NCBI GenBank assembly: GCA_034423015.1 | Contig: DAOUJG010000053.1 | Coordinates: 72,267-136,266, forward strand | Source of the DNA: JAGWBJ01 sp034423015 | GTDB lineage: Bacteria; Chloroflexota; Dehalococcoidia; Lucifugimonadales; JAGWBF01 | Reading direction: 5' to 3' | DNA: 64,000 bases | Part shown: positions 25,121 through 33,308 of the stretch, in pieces | Layout of the letters: every line of letters begins with the position of its first letter | How positions within the stretch are numbered: the first letter of the stretch is position 1 | Notes under the pieces: model-generated | The model's database searches: none | Told to the model about the DNA's origin: nothing | The model's input: only the letters and a program-made list of their open reading frames with translations | Program-made: the position numbers and the translations under genes

Positions 25121-26107
25121 ATGGTCAGGCCCAGGGTGTTCGTGACCCGGCAGATGGACCGGGACGCGTTGGAGGTCATCTCCGCCCATGCGGAGATGAC
25201 CGTATGGCCCGAGGAGGACCCGCCGTCCCCGGAGCAGCTGCGGGAGGCGCTGGGGGGCATGGACGGTGTCCTGACCAACATCATGGACCGGCTGGACGGC
25301 GCGGCCCTGGAGAAGGCCCCCGGCCTGAGGGTGGTCAGCCAGCTTGCCGTCGGAGTCGACAACATCGACGTGGCGGAGATGACCCGCCGCGGCATCCCCG
25401 TGGGGCACACGCCGGGAGTGCTGGCCAAGGCCACCGCCGACGTTGCCTTCGCCCTCCTCATGGCCGTGGCCCGGAGGGTCGTGGAGTCGGACCGGTGGGT
25501 CCGCCGGGGAAGCTGGCGGATGGCTTTCCATCCCAACTACTGGCTGGGCGCCGACGTCAGCGACTCCACCCTGGGCATCGTGGGCATGGGCAAGATAGGG
25601 ACGGAGATGGCCAAGCGGGCCCGGGGCTTCGACATGAGGGTGCTGTACCACTCCCGCACCAGGAAGCCAGGGGAGGAGGAGCGCCTGGGGATGGAGTACA
25701 CGGCCATGGACCGGCTGCTGGAGGAGTCGGACTTCGTCAGCCTTCACGTGCCCCTCACCGGGGAAACCCACCACCTCATAGGAGAGGCCGAGCTTCGCAG
25801 GATGCGGTCCACGGCCATACTGGTGAACACGGCCCGGGGGCCCGTGGTGGACGGCCGCGCCCTGCACCGGGCTCTGGAGGAGGGCTGGATCGCCGGGGCG
25901 GGCCTGGACGTGACCGAGCCCGAGCCCATTGCGGCGGACGACCCGTTGCTTGCCATGGACGGTGTGGTGGTGACCCCCCACGTGGGCAGCGCCTCCCGAG
26001 GCTCGCGGAGGGCCATGTGCATGCTGGCGGCCCGCAACCTGCTGGCCGGCGTCCGGGGGGAGCGCCTGGTCCACTGCTGCAACCCCGAGGTGTATGACGG
26101 GGCATGA
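25121..26107 (+). CDS. D-isomer-specific 2-hydroxyacid dehydrogenase (glyoxylate/hydroxypyruvate reductase-like)
   Basis: 328 residues. The NAD-binding motif is LGIVGMGKIGTEMAKRARGF, the active-site Arg is in LVNTARGPVVDG, Glu in GLDVTEPEPI and His in VVTPHVGSAS. The N-terminal VFVTRQMDRDAL and QLAVGVDNIDV match glyoxylate/hydroxypyruvate/2-ketogluconate reductases. It reduces a 2-keto acid with NAD(P)H; exact substrate uncertain. ATG at 25121 follows a GGAACAGAGGAG ribosome site. A short higA remnant follows 9 nt later. Confidence 0.93.
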   Translation: MVRPRVFVTRQMDRDALEVISAHAEMTVWPEEDPPSPEQLREALGGMDGVLTNIMDRLDGAALEKAPGLRVVSQLAVGVDNIDVAEMTRRGIPVGHTPGVLAKATADVAFALLMAVARRVVESDRWVRRGSWRMAFHPNYWLGADVSDSTLGIVGMGKIGTEMAKRARGFDMRVLYHSRTRKPGEEERLGMEYTAMDRLLEESDFVSLHVPLTGETHHLIGEAELRRMRSTAILVNTARGPVVDGRALHRALEEGWIAGAGLDVTEPEPIAADDPLLAMDGVVVTPHVGSASRGSRRAMCMLAARNLLAGVRGERLVHCCNPEVYDGA

Positions 26108-26116
26108 GGAACTCCG

Positions 26117-26332
26117 ATGAGCAACACCATTTTAGCCGCCGACACGGCGCTGCGGCTGTCGCGCTATCTCGGTACGACCCCGCAGCTCTGGCTCAATCTT
26201 CAGAAGACCTTCGATCTGCGTGTGGCGCAGATAGAGACGGGCAAGCACATCGAGGACCTCGTACAGCTCAGAGGTACTGCGGAGATGCCTGGTAGCTCGG
26301 CCGGCAGCGCTATACCCTACCAGGAGCGGTAG
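26117..26332 (+). pseudogene. HigA/VapI-type antitoxin remnant (C-terminal half)
   Basis: 71 codons. ADTALRLSRYLGTTPQLWLNLQKTFDLR is the second half of the Xre-type HigA antitoxin domain; the N-terminal recognition helices that should precede it are absent because the hydroxyacid dehydrogenase ends immediately upstream. No HigB toxin is nearby. The frame remains open and overlaps the 3' end of convergent thiD by 16 nt, so it might still be translated, but it lacks a full DNA-binding domain. Confidence 0.75.
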
Positions 26333-27117
26333 AAGTGGTTCAGGGGGCCGTGGCCCTGGCCCATGGGGAACGCCCTGGACATGGCCTCGGTGACGTACTC
26401 CTTGGCCCCGGCCACGGCGTCCACGAGGTCGTGTCCCAGGGCAAGCCCGGCGGCGATGGCCGAGGCGAAGGTGCAGCCGGTGCCGTGGGTGCTGGCGGTG
26501 TCGACCCGCTTCCCCGGGAGCTCCAGGAACCTGCTGCCGTCGTAGTACAGGTCCACCGGGTCACCGGGCAGGTGTCCCCCTTTGACCACCACCGACCGGG
26601 CGCCCATGTCGAGGATGCGCCGGGCCGCCCGCCGGGCGTCCTCCCCCGAGCGGACCTCTATTCCGGTCAACGTCTCCGCCTCGGGGACGTTGGGGGTCAC
26701 GACGGCGGCCAGGGGCAGCAGGGTCGACCTCAGGGCGTCCACCGCCTCCTCCCGCAGCAGCCGGTCGCCGCTCTTGGCGACCATCACGGGGTCCACCACC
26801 AGCCGGGTCACGCCCAGACGGCGCATCTCGGCGGCCACGGTCTTGATGATGGCGCTGCTGGACAGCATCCCGGTCTTGACGGCGTCGGCGCCCAGGTCCG
26901 TCATGACGGCCTGGACCTGGGCCGCGATCATCTCCACGGGCACCTCGTGGACGCCGGTCACGGCCACCGTGTTCTGGGCGGTGACGGCTGTGACCACCGA
27001 GGTCCCGTACACGCCGAAGGCGGCGAAGGTCTTCAGGTCGGCCTGAATTCCCGCGCCGCCCCCCGAGTCGGACCCGGCGATGGTCATGGCCCTGGGGACT
27101 CGGTCTACTCCGGCCAC
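26317..27117 (-). CDS. thiD: Hydroxymethylpyrimidine/phosphomethylpyrimidine kinase
   Basis: 266 residues, ribokinase fold. TIAGSDSGGGAGIQADLKTF is the diagnostic N-terminus; VVDPVMVAKSG and STHGTGCTFASAIAAGL (anion hole and catalytic Asp region) complete the active site. Phosphorylates HMP to HMP-PP for thiamine synthesis. Last gene of the TPP-riboswitch operon thiZ-thiX-thiY-tenA-thiD; its start overlaps the tenA end by 13 nt. Confidence 0.96.
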   Translation of the reverse strand: MAGVDRVPRAMTIAGSDSGGGAGIQADLKTFAAFGVYGTSVVTAVTAQNTVAVTGVHEVPVEMIAAQVQAVMTDLGADAVKTGMLSSSAIIKTVAAEMRRLGVTRLVVDPVMVAKSGDRLLREEAVDALRSTLLPLAAVVTPNVPEAETLTGIEVRSGEDARRAARRILDMGARSVVVKGGHLPGDPVDLYYDGSRFLELPGKRVDTASTHGTGCTFASAIAAGLALGHDLVDAVAGAKEYVTEAMSRAFPMGQGHGPLNHFYRSW

Positions 27118-27761
27118 GCCTCCCCCTTGTAGGCCATCTCCCAGAACATGTACTCGTACCTCAGGGTGGCGAGGAAGGTGCGCTCCAGGTGGGCGCCGTG
27201 GCCGATGCGGGCGCCGTCCAGGGTGCTACGGAGCCACGCCACGAAGTCGCCCAGCTCCTTGCCGGCGTGTATGTCGATCCAGAGCTGGTAGTGCCTGTTG
27301 GCCGGGCGCTTGCCCGCGGCGTCCAGCCGCTGGGCCCAGTCCAGGTAGGGCCACTCGATGCCCAGCAGGGTGGTGAGTATCTCGTGGAAGGAGCCGTCCC
27401 GGGCCACCTGGCGCAGGAACCCGTTCTGGGCGTGGGAGGTGGGCAGGTATTGCAGGTCCGCTACGTCTGCCGCCGACAGTCCCTTCTCGCGGAAGTAGTC
27501 CCGGAACATCCCCTCCTCGGCGCCCAGCGCGCCGTGGACGAAGGCCGCCAGGGGCCGGGCGTGGTCGAAGTCGGGCGCCTTGACGACCCCGGCGCACATG
27601 AGGGCTATCCAGGGTTTCAGGAACAGGTAGTCCTGCCGGAAGTAGACGTCCCACTTGTCGGCGGGCAGGGTCCCCTCCCCAAGCTCCAACACGAAGGGGT
27701 GGGTGACGGTCCGCTCCCACAGGCCCCCGACGCTGCTCCTGAGGTCGTCGCTCAACGCCAT
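27105..27761 (-). CDS. tenA: TenA family thiaminase II / aminopyrimidine hydrolase
   Basis: 218 residues. THPFVLELGEGTLPADKWDVYFRQD and the C-terminal YEYMFWEMAYKGEAW are TenA hallmarks. TenA recycles thiamine breakdown products to HMP. Aligned to the Bacillus enzyme by eye, the segment holding its catalytic Cys (LLPCYW) reads LLGIEW here, so this resembles the Cys-less TenA_E group. ATG at 27761 (MALSDDLRSS) is the family start; the frame extends upstream into thiY. Sits between thiY and thiD, consistent with pyrimidine salvage. Confidence 0.92.
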   Translation of the reverse strand: MALSDDLRSSVGGLWERTVTHPFVLELGEGTLPADKWDVYFRQDYLFLKPWIALMCAGVVKAPDFDHARPLAAFVHGALGAEEGMFRDYFREKGLSAADVADLQYLPTSHAQNGFLRQVARDGSFHEILTTLLGIEWPYLDWAQRLDAAGKRPANRHYQLWIDIHAGKELGDFVAWLRSTLDGARIGHGAHLERTFLATLRYEYMFWEMAYKGEAWPE

Positions 27762-27775
27762 ATCGTCACCTCGCC

Positions 27776-28855
27776 CTACTGGGCTCCCTCCACGAACCTG
27801 TTGGTGAAGGCGGCGGCGCCGTCCACGGGCTCGGGCACCTGACCGTTGTCCAGGAGCCACTGGGCGAACCCGGACCATTTCTCCAGGGTCTGCCACCCCA
27901 CGGGCTGGTCGGTCTTCCACAGGGGCGCGATGACCCGGATGCCGGGGCGCTCGATGGCCTCGTCGACCTCCTCCTCGGTGCGCTCCAGGAGCACCTCCAC
28001 GGCGGCGTCGGGGTCCGCGGCGGCGTCGGCGTAGCCCTTGACGACGGCGCGGACGAACCTCTGCACAAGGTCCGGGTCCTCCTCAACCATCTTCTCGCTG
28101 GCCACCATCACCAGCTCGTAGTAGTCGGGCACTCCCCACTGCTCCAGGCGCATGACGTCGACGGGGTATCCCTGGTTCTCCATGAGTATGGACTCGTGGC
28201 TGAAGTAGCACCCGATGCAGGCGTCCACCGTGCCGCTGATGAGGCTCTCGGCCAGGTTGAAGCCCACGTTGACCAGCTCCACCTCCTCCAGCCCCCCGGC
28301 CACGCCGTCGTACTTGAGCATGGTGTCCAGCAGGGGCTCGTTGGTGGGTATCCCGGGATATCCGACCTTCCTGCCCGCCAGGTCTGCCGGGCGGGATATG
28401 CCCGACGCCTTGAGGGACTGGACCGAGTTGAGGGGGTGCTGCACCAGCCCTATCACGGAGACGACGGGCACCCCCTGGGACCGGGCGATGAGGACGTCCG
28501 GCTGGTAGTTGATGCCGAAGTCGTCGGCCCCCGCCGCCACCGTCTGGTTCACCGTGGAGGGGTCCACCGGGGTGTACATCTGCACCTCGAGGCCCTCGTC
28601 GGCGAAGTAGCCCTTCTCCTGGGCCATGTAGAGGCCCGCATGGTTGGCGTTGGGGTACCAGTCCAGGGCCAGCCGGATTGAGACCGGCTCCGGCGTGGAC
28701 GTGGGCGCGGGCGTAGGCACGGTGGTGGCGGTGGGGACCGGCGCCTCCGTGGGAGCGGGCGTCGGCACAGGGGTGGGAGTAGGGGATGCGCAGGCGGCCG
28801 CCGCCAACAGCACCGGTATGATCGCCAGGAGCACCAGCCTGAGCCTTGCTAGCAT
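27776..28855 (-). CDS. thiY: ThiY-like substrate-binding lipoprotein (NMT1/THI5 family)
   Basis: 359 residues. A signal peptide ending in AAAC and a Thr/Pro linker precede an NMT1/THI5 domain: LALDWYPNANHAGLYMAQEKGYF is the classic start, with GYPGIPTNEPLLDTML and CIGCYFSHES further on. It should bind a thiamine pyrimidine precursor (HMP or formylaminopyrimidine) outside the membrane for ThiX/ThiZ. Followed 14 nt later by tenA. The Fe-binding CCxFC motif of yeast THI5 is not present, so it is a binding protein rather than a synthase. Confidence 0.92.
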   Translation of the reverse strand: MLARLRLVLLAIIPVLLAAAACASPTPTPVPTPAPTEAPVPTATTVPTPAPTSTPEPVSIRLALDWYPNANHAGLYMAQEKGYFADEGLEVQMYTPVDPSTVNQTVAAGADDFGINYQPDVLIARSQGVPVVSVIGLVQHPLNSVQSLKASGISRPADLAGRKVGYPGIPTNEPLLDTMLKYDGVAGGLEEVELVNVGFNLAESLISGTVDACIGCYFSHESILMENQGYPVDVMRLEQWGVPDYYELVMVASEKMVEEDPDLVQRFVRAVVKGYADAAADPDAAVEVLLERTEEEVDEAIERPGIRVIAPLWKTDQPVGWQTLEKWSGFAQWLLDNGQVPEPVDGAAAFTNRFVEGAQ

Positions 28856-28899
28856 GTTCAGCCTCCCTAGTGTGTGTTGTTGTCCAACGTTGGGTCCCG

Positions 28900-29732
28900 C
28901 TATTCCAGGCCCGGCACGCGGTTGCGGCGGGCGTCGTGGTACCAGGGCAACAGCCGCCTCTCGGCCAGGGCCGCGACCAGGAAGAGGGCTATCCCCATCA
29001 GGCACAGCAGGAAGATGGACGCCAGGACCCGGTCGGTGAGGAACTGGGACTTGGACCGGATGGCCAGGTAGCCCAGCCCCTCGCTGGAGCCGACCCACTC
29101 TCCCACGACGGCGCCGATGACGCTGGCCGTAACGGCTATCTTGATCCCCGAGAAGAGGGACGGCAGGCTCGACGGCACCTGCACCTTGGCGAAGATCTGC
29201 CGGCGGCTGGCGCCCAGGGCCCGCAGCAGGCTGACCATGTCCGGGTCGGCGGAGCGCAGGCCGTCGGCGGTGTTGACCACTATGGGGAACAGGGCGATGA
29301 GGGCGACCACGATGACCTTGTGCTGCATGCCGTACCCGACCCAGATGAGGAGCAGGGGCGCGATGACGATCCAGGGCACCGTCTCCGAGGCGATGACCGG
29401 CGGGTACAGGACCCGGGCCATGGTGGAGGATATGGAGATCAGGCCGGCCAGCGTCACGCCCGCGACCAGGGCGATGGCGAAGCCCGCCAGCACCTCCGCC
29501 AGGGTGACCCACGTATGGGAGGCAAGCAGGGCCCTGGCCTCCCACATCTCCACGGCGACCCCCGAGGGCGGCGGCAGCTTCCAGCCCGGGACGTCGTTGA
29601 CCGCCACCAGGACCTCCCACGCCCCGATCACGACCCCCGCGACCAGGACCGCCGGAAGCCACCGGCGGAGGATGGCCAGACCCCGGGAGAGCGTTCCGGG
29701 CCCGGCCTCGGCGTCCCGGGCGGCGTCCACGG

Positions 29733-29736
<4 letters not shown>
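28900..29736 (-). CDS. thiX: ABC transporter permease ThiX-like
   Basis: 278 residues with about six transmembrane segments. The cytoplasmic EAA loop is LLRALGASRRQIFAKVQVPSSLPSLFSGIKIA, typical of NMT1/THI5-linked and nitrate/taurine-type permeases. Forms the membrane channel of the pyrimidine-precursor importer. ATG at 29736 overlaps the thiZ stop (ATGA). Confidence 0.93.
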
Positions 29737-30545
<809 letters not shown>

Positions 30546-30550
30546 TGCGT

Positions 30551-30588
30551 CAAAAAGAGGAAGGCCGCCATTCAGGTATGGCGGCCTT
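30551..30588 (-). terminator. Riboswitch-controlled intrinsic terminator before thiZ
   Basis: AAGGCCGCCAT / ATGGCGGCCTT, an 11-bp perfect stem (30561-30588) with a 6-nt loop, followed on the minus strand by a CCTC then T5 run. It lies between the TPP aptamer and the thiZ start, so ligand binding probably ends transcription here. Confidence 0.88.
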
Positions 30589-30614
30589 ACCAAACTCAAA
30601 GACTGCACCGGACG

Positions 30615-30715
30615 CCAATTCCCTACGCTGGCATTACCCAGATCAGGTCGCAAGGGTCGACGGCATCGACGGCCGCCCTCTCAGCCTGGCTAAACCAAGC
30701 TCCCCTACGGGCCTA
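30615..30715 (-). ncRNA. TPP riboswitch (THI element) upstream of thiZXY-tenA-thiD
   Basis: On the minus strand, GGGGAGC, GGCTGAGAGGG, ACCCTTGCGACCTGATCTGG, GTAATGCCAGCG and AGGGAA occur in that order, the conserved core of the TPP aptamer. It controls the following terminator and hence the salvage operon. Confidence 0.96.
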
Positions 30716-31427
30716 GCTGTTCGATTGTGCGCGTATTATAGGTTCCGTGCCGGGAGGTGTCAACAGAGGCCCTTCCCGTCGCGCACAGGTCGCGGAGGCA
30801 GCACTCGTCGCAAAGGGGCGTCTTCTTGCACGTCTCCTTGGCGTGCCGGTCCAGCAGGGCGTGGTACTCGTTGAAGAGGGACGGGTCGTGGGGCAACGCG
30901 TCGTGGAAGAGCCGCTGGTAGTCGCCGTAGAGTCCCCTGTCGGGGGCCAGGCCCATGCGGCCCAGGATGCGGCGGGTGTAAGAGTCGATGACGAAGGAGG
31001 GTCGTCCCGCGGCGTACAGGAGGATGTCGTCGGCCGTCTCGTCGCCGATGCCGTGGATGGAGAGCAGCTCTTCCCGCAGGGCCCCGGTGTCGCCGGAGAG
31101 GAGCGCCTCCAGGTCGCCGTCGTGGCGGTCCCACAGGTGGTCGATGAAGGCCTTCAGCTTTCGCGCCTTGGCGTTGAAGTAGCCCGAGGGCCGCACAAGC
31201 TCCGCCAGGCGCTCCTCGGGGCAGGCCCGGAGGCCGCGAGCCGACATGAGCCCGGCGTCCCTCAGGTTGGCCAGGGCCTTCTCCACGCCCGTCCATGCCA
31301 CGGCCTGGGTCAGGATGGCCCCCAGGACCACCTCCAGGGGCGTCTCCGCGGGCCACCAGTGCTGGGGGCCGTAGCGCAGGTACAGGCGTCGGTACGTCTC
31401 CATCAGGACGCCGGTGTCCTCCGCCAT
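30705..31427 (-). CDS. Endonuclease III-like HhH-GPD DNA glycosylase
   Basis: 240 residues. The helix-hairpin-helix and catalytic segment are LLSIHGIGDETADDILLYA followed by FVIDSYTRRIL, whose Asp is the conserved catalytic residue; no EndoIII-type catalytic Lys is obvious at the hairpin. A C-terminal CKKTPLCDECCLRDLC motif supplies four Cys for a [4Fe-4S] cluster with C-x5-C-x2-C-x5-C spacing. It probably excises damaged bases (EndoIII-related or Mag-III-like). Overlaps the sfsA stop by ATGA, so it is the second gene of that pair. Confidence 0.88.
   Translation of the reverse strand: MAEDTGVLMETYRRLYLRYGPQHWWPAETPLEVVLGAILTQAVAWTGVEKALANLRDAGLMSARGLRACPEERLAELVRPSGYFNAKARKLKAFIDHLWDRHDGDLEALLSGDTGALREELLSIHGIGDETADDILLYAAGRPSFVIDSYTRRILGRMGLAPDRGLYGDYQRLFHDALPHDPSLFNEYHALLDRHAKETCKKTPLCDECCLRDLCATGRASVDTSRHGTYNTRTIEQLGP
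30735..30763 (-). promoter_or_regulatory. Consensus promoter of the thi salvage operon
   Basis: TTGACA (30758-30763), 17 nt, TATAAT (30735-30740): a perfect sigma70 consensus just before the TPP aptamer. It lies inside the 3' end of the EndoIII-like gene, so the operon is transcribed independently. Confidence 0.88.
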
Positions 31428-32146
31428 CAGCCGAGCCTCATGCCGAGGGGGTCCGTCAGGACCACCTCCCCTTCTGTCACGCGACAGCGGTAAGCGTATG
31501 CCTCGACGCCCCGGTCCAGGGACTCCCGCAACGTGAGGCCGAACTCGGGGTCGGCGTCGTCGTTGGGGGAAAAGGTGTCGGCGTCCTCCCTCTGGACGAC
31601 GAAGACCACGGCGGCGCGGTGTCCGTCGGCCACGGCCTGGGCCAAGCTTAGCATGTGCTTGCGGCCCCTGATCGTCGGGGCGTCGGGGAAGAGGCCGACG
31701 CCGCCCTCCACGAGCGTCACCGACTTGGTCTCCACGTAGCAGGCGCCCTTTGGGCCGTGCAGGGCCAGGTCCAGGCGGCTCTCGCCGTAGCGGACCTCGG
31801 GCCTGATCTCGTCGAGTCCCGCGAACTGGGGCAGACGCCCGTCCCGCAGGGCCTCCCAGACGAGGCGGTTGGGGAGCCTGGCGTCGGCCGATGCCAGGGC
31901 GTGCCCCAGGTCGACCATGGCGAGGTCGAAGGCCGTCTTCCTGTGGTTCCCGGCCACGGGGCGCAGGAGCACCCGGCGCCCGGTCACCAGCAGCTCCCGC
32001 ATCCTGCCCGAGTTGGCGACGTGGACCAGGGTCTCGTCGCCGCCCAGGTCCACGGTGGCGGCGAAGCGGTTGACGCGCCGGATGAACCGGGCTTCAACCA
32101 TCCCATCGAAACGCAAGCCTTGCCCCCCCTGCGAGATTGGCCACAT
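31427..32146 (-). CDS. sfsA: SfsA family DNA-binding/nuclease-like protein
   Basis: About 239 residues. RRVNRFAATVDLGG, VHVANSGRMREL, RYGESRLDLAL and CYVETKSVTLVEGG are SfsA signatures; the D...E-x-K triad fits the PD-(D/E)xK-like C-terminal domain. Named for sugar fermentation stimulation in E. coli; the molecular role is unsettled. ATG at 32146 or TTG at 32116 are both possible starts. Coupled to the downstream glycosylase gene. Confidence 0.9.
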   Translation of the reverse strand: MWPISQGGQGLRFDGMVEARFIRRVNRFAATVDLGGDETLVHVANSGRMRELLVTGRRVLLRPVAGNHRKTAFDLAMVDLGHALASADARLPNRLVWEALRDGRLPQFAGLDEIRPEVRYGESRLDLALHGPKGACYVETKSVTLVEGGVGLFPDAPTIRGRKHMLSLAQAVADGHRAAVVFVVQREDADTFSPNDDADPEFGLTLRESLDRGVEAYAYRCRVTEGEVVLTDPLGMRLG

Positions 32147-32255
32147 GGTAGCAATACGGGCGGGCCCCGGCAACGCTCCCTCCAAGGGCCGTGCCGCCTT
32201 TCGTGTTCGCATCTTCATGGGCACCCCGTTCATGGTCAAAGGCAGGAGCGCCGCG

Positions 32256-32261
32256 TATAAT
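32256..32261 (+). promoter_or_regulatory. pyrF promoter -10 (TATAATGGGAC)
   Basis: Perfect TATAAT, 22 nt before the pyrF ATG, followed by GGGAC as upstream of the Sec flavoprotein gene. The expected leader is only about 16 nt. TGGTCA lies near the -35 position. Confidence 0.5.
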
Positions 32262-32283
32262 GGGACGGGAGGGTCTACCGCCA

Positions 32284-33114
32284 ATGGCGTCTTTTCGAGA
32301 CAAGCTGGATGCCGCCTGCCGGGCTAACCGCAGCCTCCTTTGCGTGGGTCTCGATCCCGACCCCCGGCGGATGCCGGTGCCCGACGTGTTCCAGTTCAAC
32401 CGGGCCATCGTGGACGCCACCGCCGACTTGGTGTGCGCCTACAAGCCCAACCTGGCCTTCTACGAGGCCCTGGGCCTCCCGGGCCTGGATGCGTTGCAGA
32501 GGACGGTGGAGCATATTCGCAGTCAGGCCCCGGGGGTCGTGGTGATCGGCGACTCCAAGCGGGGGGACATCGGCCCCAGCGCTCAGGCCTACGCCACGGC
32601 CCTGTTCGGCGTCTGGGGCTTCGACGCCACGACGGCCAACGCCTACGGCGGCGGCGACACCCTGCAACCGTTCCTGGAATGGCCCGACCGAGGGGTCTTC
32701 ATATGGTGCCGCAGCTCCAACCCGGGCGCGGCGGACCTCCAGGACCTGCGGGTGGACGGCAACGGGACCCCCGTGTACCAGGAGCTGGCGGCAAGGTCGG
32801 GGATGTGGGCCGGCAACGGCAGCGTGGGCCTGGTGCTGGGCGCCACCTATCCCCAGGAGCTGAGGAGAGTGCGCGAGCTGTGCCCGGAGGCGCCCTTTCT
32901 CATCCCCGGCGTCGGCGCCCAGGGGGGCGCGCTGGCCGAGGCGGTGTCCGGCGGCACCGACGCCAACGGCCGCAACGCCGTCATCAACTCTTCCCGGGGC
33001 GTGCTGTACGCCTCCCGGGGCGAGGACTTCGCCCGGGCCGCCCGGGATGCGGCGGCGCGGCTCAGGGACGAGATTGACGGCGTGCTGATACGGGAGGGTG
33101 TGGGGTGGTCCTAG
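32284..33114 (+). CDS. pyrF: Orotidine 5'-phosphate decarboxylase, long (type 2) form
   Basis: 276 residues. SLLCVGLDPDP starts the TIM barrel and GDSKRGDIGPSA carries the catalytic Lys/Asp network. PFLIPGVGAQGGALAEAV and NSSRGVLYAS bind phosphate. Length and the ANAYGGGDTLQPFL region identify the longer, mycobacterial-type PyrF. Final step of UMP synthesis. It overlaps the DUF951 gene by 10 nt. Confidence 0.96.
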   Translation: MASFRDKLDAACRANRSLLCVGLDPDPRRMPVPDVFQFNRAIVDATADLVCAYKPNLAFYEALGLPGLDALQRTVEHIRSQAPGVVVIGDSKRGDIGPSAQAYATALFGVWGFDATTANAYGGGDTLQPFLEWPDRGVFIWCRSSNPGAADLQDLRVDGNGTPVYQELAARSGMWAGNGSVGLVLGATYPQELRRVRELCPEAPFLIPGVGAQGGALAEAVSGGTDANGRNAVINSSRGVLYASRGEDFARAARDAAARLRDEIDGVLIREGVGWS

Positions 33115-33308
33115 AGCTCCGGCTGGGCGACGTCCTGCGCTTGAAGAAGGCCCACCCCTGCGGCAACGACCTGTGGGAGGTGGTGCGTCTCGGCGCGGAC
33201 ATCGGCCTCCGATGCCGGAAGTGCGGGCGCCGTACCCTGCTGGAACGTCCCTACCTGGAGCGGAGGGTGCGCGAGGTGCGCCGGGGCGCGGGGGTGACGG
33301 GTGAGTAG
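33105..33308 (+). CDS. DUF951 family protein
   Basis: 67 residues starting at GTG: MVLELRLGDVLRLKKAHPCG then GLRCRKCGRRTLLERPYLERR. This is the small DUF951 family, with a CG...C-x-x-C zinc-ribbon-like pair. Function unknown, common in Firmicutes and Chloroflexota, possibly nucleic-acid binding. It overlaps pyrF upstream and the mutase gene downstream. Confidence 0.85.
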   Translation: MVLELRLGDVLRLKKAHPCGNDLWEVVRLGADIGLRCRKCGRRTLLERPYLERRVREVRRGAGVTGE

